Assembly (NCBI GenBank): GCA_001599595.1
Contig: BCHH01000007.1
Coordinates: 1,278,193 to 1,337,557 of the forward strand
DNA length: 59,365 nucleotides
DNA from: Beverwykella pulmonaria
Lineage: Eukaryota > Ascomycota > Dothideomycetes > Pleosporales > Melanommataceae
Reading direction: 5' to 3'
The translations under genes were made by a program, and so were the position numbers. Below are positions 11,397 through 23,197 of the stretch, piece after piece. Each line of letters begins with the position of its first letter. Positions within the stretch are counted from its first letter, which is position 1. Below the pieces are notes generated by a model. It saw only the letters and a list, made by a program, of their open reading frames with translations, was not told the origin of the DNA and did not search any database.

Positions 11397-14151
11397 TCAA
11401 ATCCACTCGTCCGCATCGTCGGCGACATCGTAATCGTCAGTGCCGTTCGCATGATTGCCATTGACATTGTTGCCTCCATTTGCTTTGACATCGTCGCCTT
11501 CGTTTGCAGTCTCTGTGCTCTCGATCGGCTCGTCCATTTTGACGTCACCGTCTGTACCTGACTGATCGGGCGGTACTGGATGTGTTCTTGAAGGAGGTGC
11601 TACATCGTTGGGAACCCAGGATAGCTCGAGCTTTCCGACGTCCGGGATTCTTAGTGAGTCGTCGAGAAACTATATAAGAACTTGTAAGAAATTGTTTAGT
11701 ATGCGGAAGTGGGAGTGGAAACTGACTATTTCGGCCATATAACGCTCTTTGAACGCGACTATGAGCGTGTGTTCCTCGGTGGGATGTGGTGTGATGCTAT
11801 CGAGCTCGTATGCCTTCTGTTTCACAAGTCAGCCAACGGATTAATGAGAAAGAAGATGAAGTGTTTTACCGTCAGATGCTGCCGAAGGGCTTCGTCTCTC
11901 GGTGTACCGGACTCGATGCCAGCGACAGCAAGGCGTTTCGGCCGGTTGTCCAGCCTCTTCACAGACACACGTGCACCTGAATAGGGAGCCGCTGCGAAGC
12001 CACGCCCACGGTATCCTCCTCTGAACGGCGTGAATCCCCGTCCTCGGGGAGGGAAAGATCCAGCACCGCGGCCACGGAAACCTCCCCGTCCACGACCTCT
12101 CGATGAAAATGCGTCTACTTGTGAGTTGAGTCCTAGATCAAGCGCCTCTGCTTGCAGAGATTTGAGTTGATCCATCAGTTGCGTATCGCTTGTGAGACGC
12201 GGATCGTCGTTATTAATGAATTCGACTCCGTCTTTCGCAGAGAGTTTCTTACGCATTGCCTTGATCTCGGCCTCTTTAGCTTGGATTTGCTCCTGGATAA
12301 TCTCGAGCTTGGCTGCTGTCTCCTGTACCTTCCTCTGTCTTTCCTCCCACAATTTCTGAGCTTCGGCTTGACGTTTTTCTATCTCCTCTGCATCGAGCAT
12401 TTCCTCGGCTTGGTTGTAAGCCTCCAGTTGATCTGGAGATGTGCTACTTCTGGAGGTTCCATTCCTACCGTTGACGGGTAGGGTGGGCAGGGAATCAGAC
12501 TTATACCAGAACACTTTGACAAATCGATTGTCAAATATGGCTTTCGGACTATCATACGCACGACAGGCAGCTAAGTGGTCATTGTACTGGACAATTGCAA
12601 GTCTTTTGTAAGCCTGCATGTCGACTTTTACGATGTGCCCAAATTGGGAAAAAAATTTGCGGACAGCTTCTTCACTGAAGTATTCTTCGGGTATTTGTTC
12701 CACTACGACTGTGACGTTTGTGCGATCGGAGGTAGGTCCAGCTTGAGAAAATAGAGCACGAGAACGACCGTTACTATGTACTGAAGTACTTCCAGCGGCT
12801 TTGCGACTCTGGTCTCGGCGGAGCTTACGCTGTCCATTTCTAGACCTGGAGGACTGAACAGCGAGTGATGCATGGTTAGGATCATATTCTAACACCAAAT
12901 CGTCAGCGGCATTTTGGGGCAAGAGATCCAGTATTTGGTTCAACCGGTGAGGGAATAGTAAGAATGGATTTGAGACGTACCGTCAGTCGATGCAGGTAAC
13001 ATGACTTCTCCGCCATGGTCGAAGGGGCAAACACTTCCGAGGACGCAGAATCCCTTGGTGTCGTAGTCTTTGCACCGCTCCTTGCGGGTCGCTAGACGTG
13101 GCTGACCATTTGAGTCGTGCAAACCCATCGCTAAAGGCGAGCCGCCAAACGGCACCTGAGGCATTCCAGGGAATTGCATCCCCAGTGCCGCCAGTGCGAG
13201 AAATGACGACATCGGATCTGCAGGATTAAAGGGAGGAAAGTCCATAGGCGGTATAGGCATTGCTCCAACATTTCCCAGTGGCGCCATTGGGCCTAGAGCT
13301 GCCGGAAATGCAGGTATCTCACCCGCGCGTGGGTCGTATGGACGTTGTTTATCCCTGCCACTTCTCCGTGCTGTCTGCTTCAGCGGTCTATCTGTACCAG
13401 TGTTCCGATTGTAATGCAAATCTTGGCCGTCCTTCGAGTGGCTCGGCTCCCTGTCGTTGAGCTTGCGCTTAAGGCCATGATTCCCTGTGCCACCTTGAGC
13501 AATGTTTTCAAGACCTGGTATGTTTCCTTGTATATTGCTAGCTGGTGAAGGACCAGTCGGTCGATCTGGGAGGCGAGTCTGCGGTTTCGCAGCCGAAGGA
13601 CCGGTCGGCGGATTGAAAGGTGGAGCTTCCGCAGAGAGTATAGAGGAGGAGACTGAGCGTTTTGCAGCAGACGTTGTCGCGGAGGGTATATTCACGGTGG
13701 AAACAGGTGTCAAGGTGGTTTGCGCGACAGAGATTGGTGTAGAGGCAAGCGGCGCGACCGGTATGGGCTTGAACTGTGAAGGCTTCGGCTTTGCCTTGAA
13801 TGAGGGAAGGAAAGATTTGAGCTTGACGGCGTTCAAGACCTCATCGACGAACGGTTTCGCTACAACAGTCAGCACATGGTTCCATTATCGCGGCACATCA
13901 AGTAAATACCCACGGTCCTGGAGGAAGTCGGACAACGAGTCCAAACAATTCTGCTTTACTGCATGCTCGGAATCGTCTGCTATAATGAGCGCAATCACAT
14001 AGTCGGCGAGAACGCCTGCGTCGGCGTCAGAGCTGGGTTGATTAGCGGTTGTTGCAAAGCGAATCTCGAAGTGTAGAGACACTTACATCGTCTCCAGTTT
14101 CGGCACGATCCATTGCTTGAAAGTCGCCCTGTCCGCTTCCTCGAGCAGCAT
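11397..14151 (-). CDS. RBM26/RBM27-like RNA-binding protein (PWI-like, CCCH, RRM, RGG); Rmn1-type
   Basis: Six exons read by eye: 14151-14087, 14032-13914, 13859-12981, 12888-11870, 11816-11727, 11669-11397; 814 residues. Domains: PWI-like helical N-terminus (~1-75, FKQWIVPKLETI), Pro-rich linker, one CCCH finger (C324, C333, C339, H343), the short motif EYDPNHASL, an RRM at ~405-480 (TNVTVVVEQIPEEYF), a charged coiled coil, an RGG stretch (SSRGRGRGGFRGRG), and an acidic tail ending DDADEWI. This order matches animal RBM26/27 and S. pombe Rmn1, which work in nuclear RNA surveillance with MTREC/PAXT. The start was set at the ATG at 14151, beginning the conserved LLEEADRATFKQW; the frame is open upstream to 14355, so a longer form is possible. 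Confidence 0.85.
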
Positions 14152-14708
14152 ATTTGCTGCACTCCCCAAACTAGACGCAGGATTTGTGGGTATATGGTCT
14201 AGGGTTTCGTAGTTGAGGTTGAACAGTGAACAAGTTTGTAGTTGAGGGAGGTAGAAAGTTGAAGCTAATTCAACCGCGGTTCTGCCGCTCGACACGTTAG
14301 AATTATACGTGCAGCCGAATACCCCACCACATTCACCGTTGGGTGATATGGGCAAATATGCATATACTCTAACTCAACATACTAGAGGAGCTGTCAAGCC
14401 ACAAATGGAATACAAACATCACACGTAGGGATAAATTTTGTGTAATATAGTTTTGATTTTCGATTCTGAACTACATCACACTGAGAACACATAAATGAAA
14501 ATAGGTCATTAACCATATCTCGACCAAATACCCAGAAGAGGCGGCGACCTTGAGGGCCCAGCTGCCCTGATCGTCAATGTTCTTGCTCTGGCTGCTCCAT
14601 AATGGGTGTTCGTGGTATACAGCGACCAGCGATCACAAGCAGGCCCAAGACTGCCGTCCGCCCCAAGGTCGGGTGAAAAGGAAATCTAGCACTTTTGATA
14701 GAATCCCT
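14152..14708. other. Intergenic: promoter of RBM26-like gene and eEF2 3' flank
   Basis: 557 bp without a gene. The in-frame upstream extension of the RBM26-like gene (to 14355) is the only coding-like signal. Confidence 0.55.
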
Positions 14709-17595
14709 CTATAGCTTGTCGTAGTACTGCACGAAAAATCAGTATATGAATGCCTGATGAAAGACTGGCATTGACTTACGTTGGAAACATCCGGAACAAT
14801 TTCCTTGATACCCTTCCTCTTCCGCATCGCCTGGACGACCTTACCGGGTAATGTTGTGTAGTCAAGTGGCGATCCACCTTGAAGAATCTGCCAGTGGTCG
14901 AACACCAACTGGGGGAAGGCCTGGCCGGCGGTATTTGATCGCAGATCGGCGGTGAAACCGAACGACTCGTTGACGGGGAGGTAGGCCTTGACGTTGAAGA
15001 GCGGGGTTCCGATACGCTGGTTCTCCTCGAAGACGTGACCTCTCCTCCGGGTGAGCACACCGTAGATACCACCCATGGCTTGTTCAGGCACCTGGATCTC
15101 AACGAGGTAAACAGGCTCCTGAAGACTAGGATCGGCGAGGAGCGCAGCAGCGTATAGCACACGACGAGCCGTTGGGATGAGCTGGCCACCACCACGATGA
15201 ATAGCATCAGCGTGGAGGGTAACATCCATAATGTTAAAGCGAACGGATCGCATGGGCTCTTCAGCGACAGGACCTTCCTTGGTGGCCCACTGGAAACCGG
15301 AGACAACGGAATCCTTGATTTCGTTCAGGTACTGAACGGCCTTGGTCTGGTCGACGAGCAAGTTGGCACCGGTGGTGTCGGGACCGAAGCACCAAATCTT
15401 ACGGGCATCGGTGACATCCCAACCGTGTTCATCGGCGAGGATACGAGCACGAGCCTTGATATCGTCACGAGGGGCGATCTTACCTTGCTCGATCTTCTGG
15501 GCAACCTCCTCGTCCAAAGGCTCGGCAATCATGTAAAGACGATTGTGCTTGTTGGGAGACTTGGACAAGGCAGTGATGCTGGATTTACCAGCGACAGTTT
15601 CACGGTACTGGACGACGGGGTCGGAGACACGGAGGGGAACACCGGCATGGTCCTCCTCCAAGTCCTTTAGGCAAATTTCCAAATGCAACTCACCGGCACC
15701 AGCGACGACGTGCTCTCCAGAATCGGAGATGTACGTCAGGACGCAAGGGTCGGACTTGGACAGACGCTTCAGACCTTCGACGAGCTTAGGGAGATCCTGT
15801 GCATTCTTGACCTCGACGGATCGCCGGACAACAGGCGAGACGGAGAACTTCATGACCTTCAAGTTGTGCGCAGACTCGTCGGTGGTGAGAGTACCAGACT
15901 TGAGCAGGAACTGATCGATACCAACCAGTCCGAGAATGTTACCAGCCGGGACATCCTCAATAGGCTCGATGAAGCGACCCATCATGAGAATGGTACGCTG
16001 AACAGCCTTGATGAACATGTCGTCCTTCTTTCCGGGGATAAAGTTAGGCCCCTGAATGCGGACCTTGAGACCAGACCTGACAGTTCCAGAGAAGACACGA
16101 CCGAAGGCATAGAAACGACCCTTATCAGAGGTTGGCACCATCTTGGAGACGTACAACATGAGGGGACCCTTGGGATCGCAGTCGCGGATGGCAATGGCGT
16201 TGACATCGTCGTGGGGACCCTCGTAGAGAGTCTCCATACGATACTTCTGGGCAGTGACGGGCGACGGAAGGTGGAGAACCATCATCTCGAGGAGAGCGTC
16301 GGCGGCCGGGAGGAACTTCCTCATGACGACCTTGAGGAGCGCCTTGCCCTCGAGGGACTTTTCGTCGCTGGTAAGTTTGATCTCGAGCTTCTCGAGGAGA
16401 ACAGGGATCTCTTCGGTCTTGAAGTTCATGACCGCGTTGAAGATCCTGAAGATGGGGTCCAGGATGAACTGGTTGAAGGCACGCTCGAGGGGCTTGCCAT
16501 CGTGCGTTCCGACCTTGGTCCACTTCTTGGTCTTGGGATTGAAGTAGCTGTCGCCCTGCCATTCTGTTAGTCTGCGCACTCGAGACGGACCTGACAAGTA
16601 CTTACCCAGAGACGCTCCATCATCTTGGTCTTATCGACACCGAACTTCTTGGCGTATCGGGAGGCGAACTGGCGGACCGTGAAGGCCCATCCGTGCAGAC
16701 CGGAACCGAAAGCAATCGTACCCTTATAAGGGTAGACCTGGACATCACCGAGCGTCTTGTCGAAGTACGTGGCAATGACGACGTTGACGGACTCGATGAC
16801 ACGAGAGAAATTCTGGTACAGATCCTCCTTGGTGAGCTGGAGCTCGAGGAGTGCACGATCGACCTTGTTGATGATGACAACGGGCTTGATACGCTCACCG
16901 AGAGCCTGTCGCAGTACGGTCTCGGTCTGGACGCAGACGCCTTCGATGGTGTCGACGACGACGAGCGCACCGTCGGTGACACGGAGCGCAGCCGTGACCT
17001 CGGATGAGAAATCGACGTGACCAGGGGAATCGATCAAGTTGATCAAGAAGTCGTTCTTGGTGACCTTGAGGGGAATGTCATTGAGATCTTCCTCGTCCTG
17101 CAACTGGGCGTACAGGGAGATGGCGGTGGACTTGATGGTCACACCACGCTCCTGCTCATCGGGTCGGGTATCTGTGAATCGGGCCTCTCCAGCTTTCGCT
17201 GCTGAGATGATACCGGCGCGCTGGACAAGGGAGTCGGTGAGGGTGGATTTTCCGTGGTCGACTGTAGTGTTGGCAAGTTAGAAATGTGTTCTTGCTGGAG
17301 TGCGGGGCACTCAGGAAATATGCTTACCGTGGGCAATGACGGACATGTTACGGATGTTGGCCGCACTGTCCATGAGACCACGGATCTGGCAAACAGTCAG
17401 TTCTTGTCCTCCCATACATGCTGCTGAGATCGCGGGCTGCCTGGCGTTGTGTGCGCGCTACGTACCTCCTCGACGGTGAAGCTGTAGGCGAATTGTCAGC
17501 ATCGCTATTCTATCGCAAGAAACGAGGATTTGCTCGGAAGTTGTCTGGTCTTCGCGGCAAGGGAAAAATAGTGGGAGGGCAACTTACTTAACCAT
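14709..17595 (-). CDS. EFT1: Translation elongation factor 2 (eEF2)
   Basis: Exons 17595-17588, 17481-17466, 17385-17328, 17261-16606, 16555-14780 and 14726-14709 give 843 residues, the usual eEF2 length. G1 is AHVDHGKST (split by the third intron), G3 DSPGHVDF and G4 NKVD. The diphthamide loop [10 protein letters not shown] is near residue 700. The C-terminus is SNYYDKL. eEF2 is the GTPase that moves tRNA and mRNA through the ribosome; the loop histidine is converted to diphthamide. Four introns crowd the first 90 codons or so, leaving coding exons of only 8 and 16 nt, and the last exon encodes just five residues and the stop. The symbol follows yeast usage. Confidence 0.97.
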
Positions 17596-18819
17596 GATGG
17601 CGGTTGTTGATGTCTACTCGACGATGTGAAAATTGGGTGGTGGGATGGTTCCAGTACCCCGCACGGATTGGGCGGACGTAGTAGGACGCAGGAAGTTGGT
17701 GGATTGCTCTGGCAGTGCAGGCCCGTAGCAGGCTGGGGAGCGCTCTTTAAAAGGCCCTGGCTTGGTTGGCTTGCGGACGGTGGTGAGCAAAGGGAGTTGA
17801 GAGGGCGCGGTGGGAGCCCGAGTTTTTGCAATGGAGGAAGGTGCTGCCCCACCTCGCTTGTCCAGCTTAGTGGCTGCGAGTGGCGCTTGTCCAGGTAAGG
17901 CAAGGTTCTTTCACTTCAATCAGCAGAGGGCGGGACCTCGGAGTCACATTGTGTCGAGCAGCTGTTCAATATCGCCTAAATCGATTACTCTACCATCGAG
18001 CGCCCCCATGGAAGCACTTCAGTATGAGTCCTCTGACTCATTGCTGTCCTAGACACTCATCCATCCGATTCTATGACTGCGTGCAGGAAATAGCTTGATT
18101 GGGCACTGTGGGAAGGAACGCCATCACATCACGGCCACAAGCACATGTACTCTGTTTGAAATATCGAGGACTCATAGGTAGCAGCTGTGCAAACATATTT
18201 GAAGTCAGAGAGTTCCGAAGCAAATATCCGAACACGCCACTATGTTGATGACAAATTCGCCATGAGCTATCTTTGTCGGTATCGAGAGTGCACAGAATGA
18301 ACGAGTGACTTTGAGGTTCAAGTTTCGTGACAAGTGGCCCTCTGGCAGATACGACCGGGCTTACTCCGGAAATAGACGATGGTTTTTCTCTCTCGCTGAA
18401 ACTGCTTGCTTCATGGTTCGAATTGGGTACCATCATAGCTTAGAACAATCACGGATGCAGTTGCATATTTTGAATCATAAATCCGGATCAGACACATGTG
18501 CGCATGGCGAGGCATATCGTCGAAAGCTTTCATATAGAGGAGCAACTGAAGAAAGAGGTGATGATCTGAAATGCCTCCCGTGATAATTGGTATCTCACAG
18601 ACAACCATGAAGATAATAGTTCCACCAACGCCACCTTTGCCCACCGAGTATGCAAGAAAATAAGCGAGACCCTACCAGACTAAGCCCACGAAGAGGTACA
18701 ATTGAGCGCCATATACGATCGAAGTAGCGCAAGTATTCGGGAAGAATGGGCGGTAGCAGTGCAGGCTTTTGAGAAGCATAGAGCAGACATTGCTTCGTCG
18801 AGCGAAATGGTCTCGTTCC
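17596..18819. other. Intergenic: eEF2 promoter and La 3' flank
   Basis: 1.2 kb with no convincing gene. The stretch next to the eEF2 ATG should hold its promoter and 5' UTR. Short ORFs at 18071-18650 show no family signature. Confidence 0.55.
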
Positions 18820-20522
18820 CTACCCATCAACCTTGATCTCGATCTTTGATTTTTTGGGAGGGCTAGAGTCGGCGTCGTCCTCGGCCTTGCGCTTGCTGGA
18901 CGACTTGGACGGCTCCTCGCGAGTGTCTTGAATGATAGGCACCCCATCTGCGTCCCTAATGATGGACTTGGCTACAAAGACGCCGCTATTGTCCTTGTCC
19001 TCCGTCTTGCCAGATCGGGGCTTATCGTTAGACTTGTCGGATCTATCGTGTCTGTCGCGCTTGTCGCGACCATACTCCCTTGACTTCTGGAACTTATCGC
19101 GACGGTCGTTCCAGTCTCGAGAATCGCGCGAACCGCTTCGGTCGCGGCGGCTACGGTGGCCCTCGCGGGGTGAGCGAGAGCGAGAGCGATCGCGGTTGTT
19201 GTGACGGCGGTCATTGTTGCGCCTGTCGTGTCCACGGCCGCCTCGGTCATTCCCACCGCGGCCACGACCGCGACCACGACCGCGTCCTCCTCCACGACCG
19301 CCGTCACGGTCACGATAGTTGCCGCGGGTTCCCTCGCCAGTACCAGGCTCTTGCAACCAGGCCGGGGTGATACCCTTCTCTTCACATTTCTTCTCGCTGT
19401 ATGCCTTCTTGGACATGATGATCAGGTCGTTGCCGTTGAATTTGGGCTTGGGGTCCAGAGCCAGGAACTGTTGCTGGGAGTCTTCGGTGTCGAATTCCAC
19501 GAAGACGCTTCCCTTCCAGTTCTCCTCTTCGTCGCGGCGCTTGCGCACCATAATGGAGCCATAGGGTTTGAAGAACTGTTCGAGGGCAATCTGGCCGGCA
19601 TCCTCCTCTTTGCCAAAGCCCTTCACATAGACGCTTGCATCGAGCTTGTTTTGAGAGGCCCTGAACATGCGATGATACAGCTCTTCAATCGTGGGCTTGA
19701 ACTTGTCGTCGTCGTCCCTCTTTGGGACCGAGAGGGGCTCCCTGCGCTGGATCGCCTCGTTGCCAGCGCCACTGAACTCGCCATCATCAATGACGATGAG
19801 GTCTTTGCTGTCGCGAAGGGCAGCGACCACAGCGGAGTATGGTTGGAAGCGGCGCATGCGCTTGAACGAGGTGATGTGCTTGATCGGAACAGGGCGATTC
19901 TCTGCGCCCTTGATTTCGAGGAACATGTGCTTGTCGGTAGAAAGGTTCTGCACGGAGAAGTAGAATTCGACCTTGCACATGTCAGAAAACGATGAGGATT
20001 GCGGGAGGTAGAAAAACATACTTGAGCGCGAATCTCAAGCGGGTCATCGGTCTCTGGCAGACTCTCAAACTCGTTGTTCCTATCAATGTCAGGGGAGCCC
20101 GAGGTCGCGTGGGGGGAAGCTTCGTACCTGGGCTTCTTGCTCTTAGTCCGGTACTTGTCATTGTACGAGCCCTTGCGCTTGTCGCCGCGGTCGTATTTGC
20201 TGTAGCGATCGTCTTTCTTGTCGGAGCCGCGCTTCTTGCTGGCGTCTCCATTCTCCTTCTGCTCGTCGGACTTCTTGTCAGACTTTGCGGATGACTCCTC
20301 CGAGTTGGCTGCTGCCTCAGTGGGGTCGGCGGCCTCTTTCTTTTCTTCAGACCTGACTTCGGCCGGGGCATCCATTAGTTTGGAGTCGGCAGCCGTGTCG
20401 GCGATGGCAGGTTTGTCGGCAGGTTTCTGTTCGACCGAGTCTTGAGCAGCAGTCTCAGTTTGCGCAACGGCGTCGGCGGGGTTGTTGGAAGCCTCGTCGG
20501 CCTTGGATTTAGCGTCCGACAT
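18820..20522 (-). CDS. LHP1: La protein homolog (La motif, RRM, RG and RS tail)
   Basis: Exons 20522-20022 and 19971-18820 (50-nt intron) give 550 residues. Residues 1-~150 are an acidic/basic low-complexity leader. The La motif spans the intron (EIRAQVEFYFSVQNLSTDKH ... FKRMRRFQPY). An RRM follows (SVYVKGF ... WKGSVFVEFDT), then an RG-rich block ([20 protein letters not shown]), an Arg/Ser/Asp-rich block and a basic C-terminus (SPPKKSKIEIK). La binds the 3' oligo-U of new RNA polymerase III transcripts, protecting pre-tRNAs in the nucleus. The long leader and RS-like tail make it larger than yeast Lhp1. It is transcribed divergently from the mitoribosomal S4 gene, 265 bp away. Confidence 0.93.
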
Positions 20523-20787
20523 GGTACTGTCGTGAACGCTTGGGGGCGGATTAGCAATTGTTTGAGTAAGTGCCCTTTTGGTAGACGGAAAAGTAAAGGA
20601 CAGAGGTAATTGGGGGGGTTGTCGCGAGCTGGAGGTGGATGAAAAAGATTAAGAGGCTGCAAGCTCTTATTGCATTAGCTTGTGGCGGGGTCGCGCTAAC
20701 TCGATTGCGCATTTCACCGACTTTTCTGAACTGCACCCCATATTGTCCGAACCACCACAAGAGCAGCCGCCAATTGACATCGCCGCC
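20523..20787. promoter_or_regulatory. Divergent promoter, La / mitoribosomal S4
   Basis: 265 bp separate the start codons of two divergent genes, so both core promoters must lie here or in overlapping 5' UTRs. No specific factor site identified. Confidence 0.6.
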
Positions 20788-22168
20788 ATGAGGAAGAAGG
20801 CGAGATTCCATTCACTGAAGAAGCTGGTCGGTCCTTCCATTGTCGATGGCACACACGTCCTAACAATAGATAACAGAGAGTCCGCCAGGACTGGTCGCGC
20901 TGGTCGTTGTACAGCATCCACAAGGTCTCGCAGCCCAACATCGCAACACGAACCTACTTCCAACAGAAATGGGCCGCCAAAGCGGCAACCCGCGCCTACC
21001 ACGGCGAGCACATCCGGGAGAAGCAGTGGAAGCACACGTTCCGGAGAAATCTGCCCGCGGTCGTGCCCATTGACCACAAGTATCTGGCACGGTACGATGG
21101 CGCGGAGCAGGCAAGTGGTAGAGGAGCCGGAGCAGACTCGACCGAGAAGCCCAGGATACCGCCCATGACCCCGTACATGCAGATGACGTACTTCCCATTG
21201 GAAAGGAGGCTCGATACCTCCATATTCAGGGCCCTGTTCGCTAGCAGTGTGAGGCAGGCGAGGCAATTTGTTGTGCATGGGAATGTGAAGGTCAACGGCA
21301 AGAAAGTACGCACTCTAGGGGCTGGTACTTCCTCCCATAATTGGAGGCCGCTTTGAATCTGGAGGGGCAAGACTGACAACACACCCAGATGATTTACCCC
21401 GGCTACATGCTCAACCCAGGCGACATGTTCCAAGTGACCCCCTCATCCGTCATGTTTGCGACCGGCGCGCCCAAAGTCCGCTCCCGCACCGCCCGCAAAG
21501 TCGCCAAAGAAAAAACCGCCGCACGCGCCGAATCATGGCAAAAACCCGCCCCGCCTCCCCTCACCGCTCCCGTCCACGACGAGCCCACACCCGCCGAGCT
21601 AAAAAAACACATGCAAGACCTCATGGTGTCCGTCGAATCCGTGCTCTCGGAAGACGTCAAAGCAAAAGACAAGCAAAAGTTCCGGGCCCTGCGCCAAACA
21701 ATCAAGAAATCCATCGGGTTGTGGAAAACCGCCAATCCAGAAACAATATCCACGCTGGACACGCAGTTCGAGTTCCTCAAGACCCAGCTCCAAAAGCCAC
21801 CTACGTCTTCCACTGCATCTTCGAAGCTAGCCGCGGGGTCATCAGCGGAATACAACAAGCTCCCGATGTTGAGCGAAGAAGAAGAGCGCGACCTCCGTAG
21901 CGCATTCGATAAGCTGAAGCTCGAGACGGAACATACATCGCAATGGAACGCGCGGGATAGCTCTGCGCCATACGCGACGCCCTGGCGGCCGCGGGACTAC
22001 ATGAATGCCTTCGCTTTCATCCCGCGATACCTAGAGGTCAATCAGAACATCTGTGCGGCAGTCTATCTTCGGCATCCTGTTGCGAGGCCCGGATTAGCAG
22101 AAGTCCCGACACCCTTTCCAGTTGAGACGGGGCAGTTGGCATTTAATTGGTATTTGAGACGACGGTAG
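20788..22168 (+). CDS. NAM9: Mitochondrial small-subunit ribosomal protein bS4m (Nam9)
   Basis: Exons 20788-20826, 20877-21305 and 21389-22168 give 415 residues. The 13-residue first exon ([13 protein letters not shown]) joins [14 protein letters not shown], as in fungal Nam9. The S4 RNA-binding fold is the segment [20 protein letters not shown] ... [21 protein letters not shown], interrupted by the second intron. The C-terminal half is a Lys/Ala/Pro-rich fungal extension ending with a conserved block ([20 protein letters not shown]). It is a core rRNA-binding protein of the mitochondrial small subunit. The first intron uses GTCGGT and the acceptor ATAACAG, chosen because only this keeps the conserved frame. 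Confidence 0.9.
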
Positions 22169-23197
22169 AAGGGTTTTGGAGGGTGCAAACGGGAAGGTTA
22201 TGTGTACAATATCTAGGAGGATGGGATCGAATTAGACGCATACATGGCAAAATGTACAATATACTCCCCATCTACAACCCCACCTTCTTGGAGCGCCCGC
22301 TCACCCTACTCACGCAATCAAGGTACACGATCCAGGCGACCAAAAGATGTTGGGCGATGCATATATGGCATCTGCTGTGAGGTGTTGTGCATGGCCCGGG
22401 GTGAAAGGTACTCAACAAACAGATTTATATACTTTCTTAACGATTGTCGTTCGCCACGGAAACCTTTGCTCATTTGGACCGGCAGGCACGCCCACACTTT
22501 CCCAGCCTACTAAGTAATCACACTACGTCGCTAAGGCATATGGGAATAGCGCTCATTTATCACACGCCGTGTCACTATATTGATTCCTAACTTTGGCATG
22601 TTCGGAGGCTTGGGGCAGAGAGGTAGATGCTGGGAACCCTGCTAACGTTTTGAAAAACCAGAAAAGGACTAGGGCATATAAGAGCAGGTGGTGTGTACGT
22701 GTGAAAAGCCAGTGGGTGTGTTGTCAATCCACGCTGCGAATGATCAGCACTGCCAGCAAACTGTCGAAAATCTCATTCTGTCATTCAAGTGTTCGGGAAA
22801 AGGGATACAGTGTACTTATTCAATCGTATAATTGACACATGGACAGGGCTGGCCCTTCCATGTCTTGATATGTGTACGTGACGTCTATTGGTCCCACCAA
22901 GACGTAGCTATTGTACAGTAAAAAAAAGGATATTAGTTGGCGACTCTCGCCTCCCTGCTCGCCCAATGCTGCATGCAGTCGATCCAACCAAAGAAAAGAG
23001 ATCTGAAGATGAGAAAACACATCCACATGAAATTGGATCGTACAATGCATGAAGGCTCAAAACCCGGATGAAGAAATTTGCTCCGAACGCCTCAAAATGA
23101 AAAGAAGCCGAAGTGAAATGATATCACCAACCCTTAGCCTTTCCGTTACCCCCTTCTTACCCCCATTACACCATACACCTAATCCTAACTTTAAAGC
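22169..23197. other. Intergenic between convergent genes, no gene seen
   Basis: About 1 kb between the 3' ends of the bS4m gene and the membrane-protein gene. No frame looks coding; it should hold both 3' UTRs. Confidence 0.55.

Noticed and set aside
14083..14355. N-terminal extension of the RBM26-like protein to 14355
   Set aside because: Conserved sequence begins at the ATG at 14151; the upstream part is not recognisable and may be 5' UTR.
15683..16570. 295-codon plus-strand frame opposite eEF2
   Set aside because: Shadow of the highly biased eEF2 codons; no family signature of its own.
19201..19995. 264-codon plus-strand frame opposite La
   Set aside because: Antisense of the La RRM and RG-rich region; composition mirrors that repeat.
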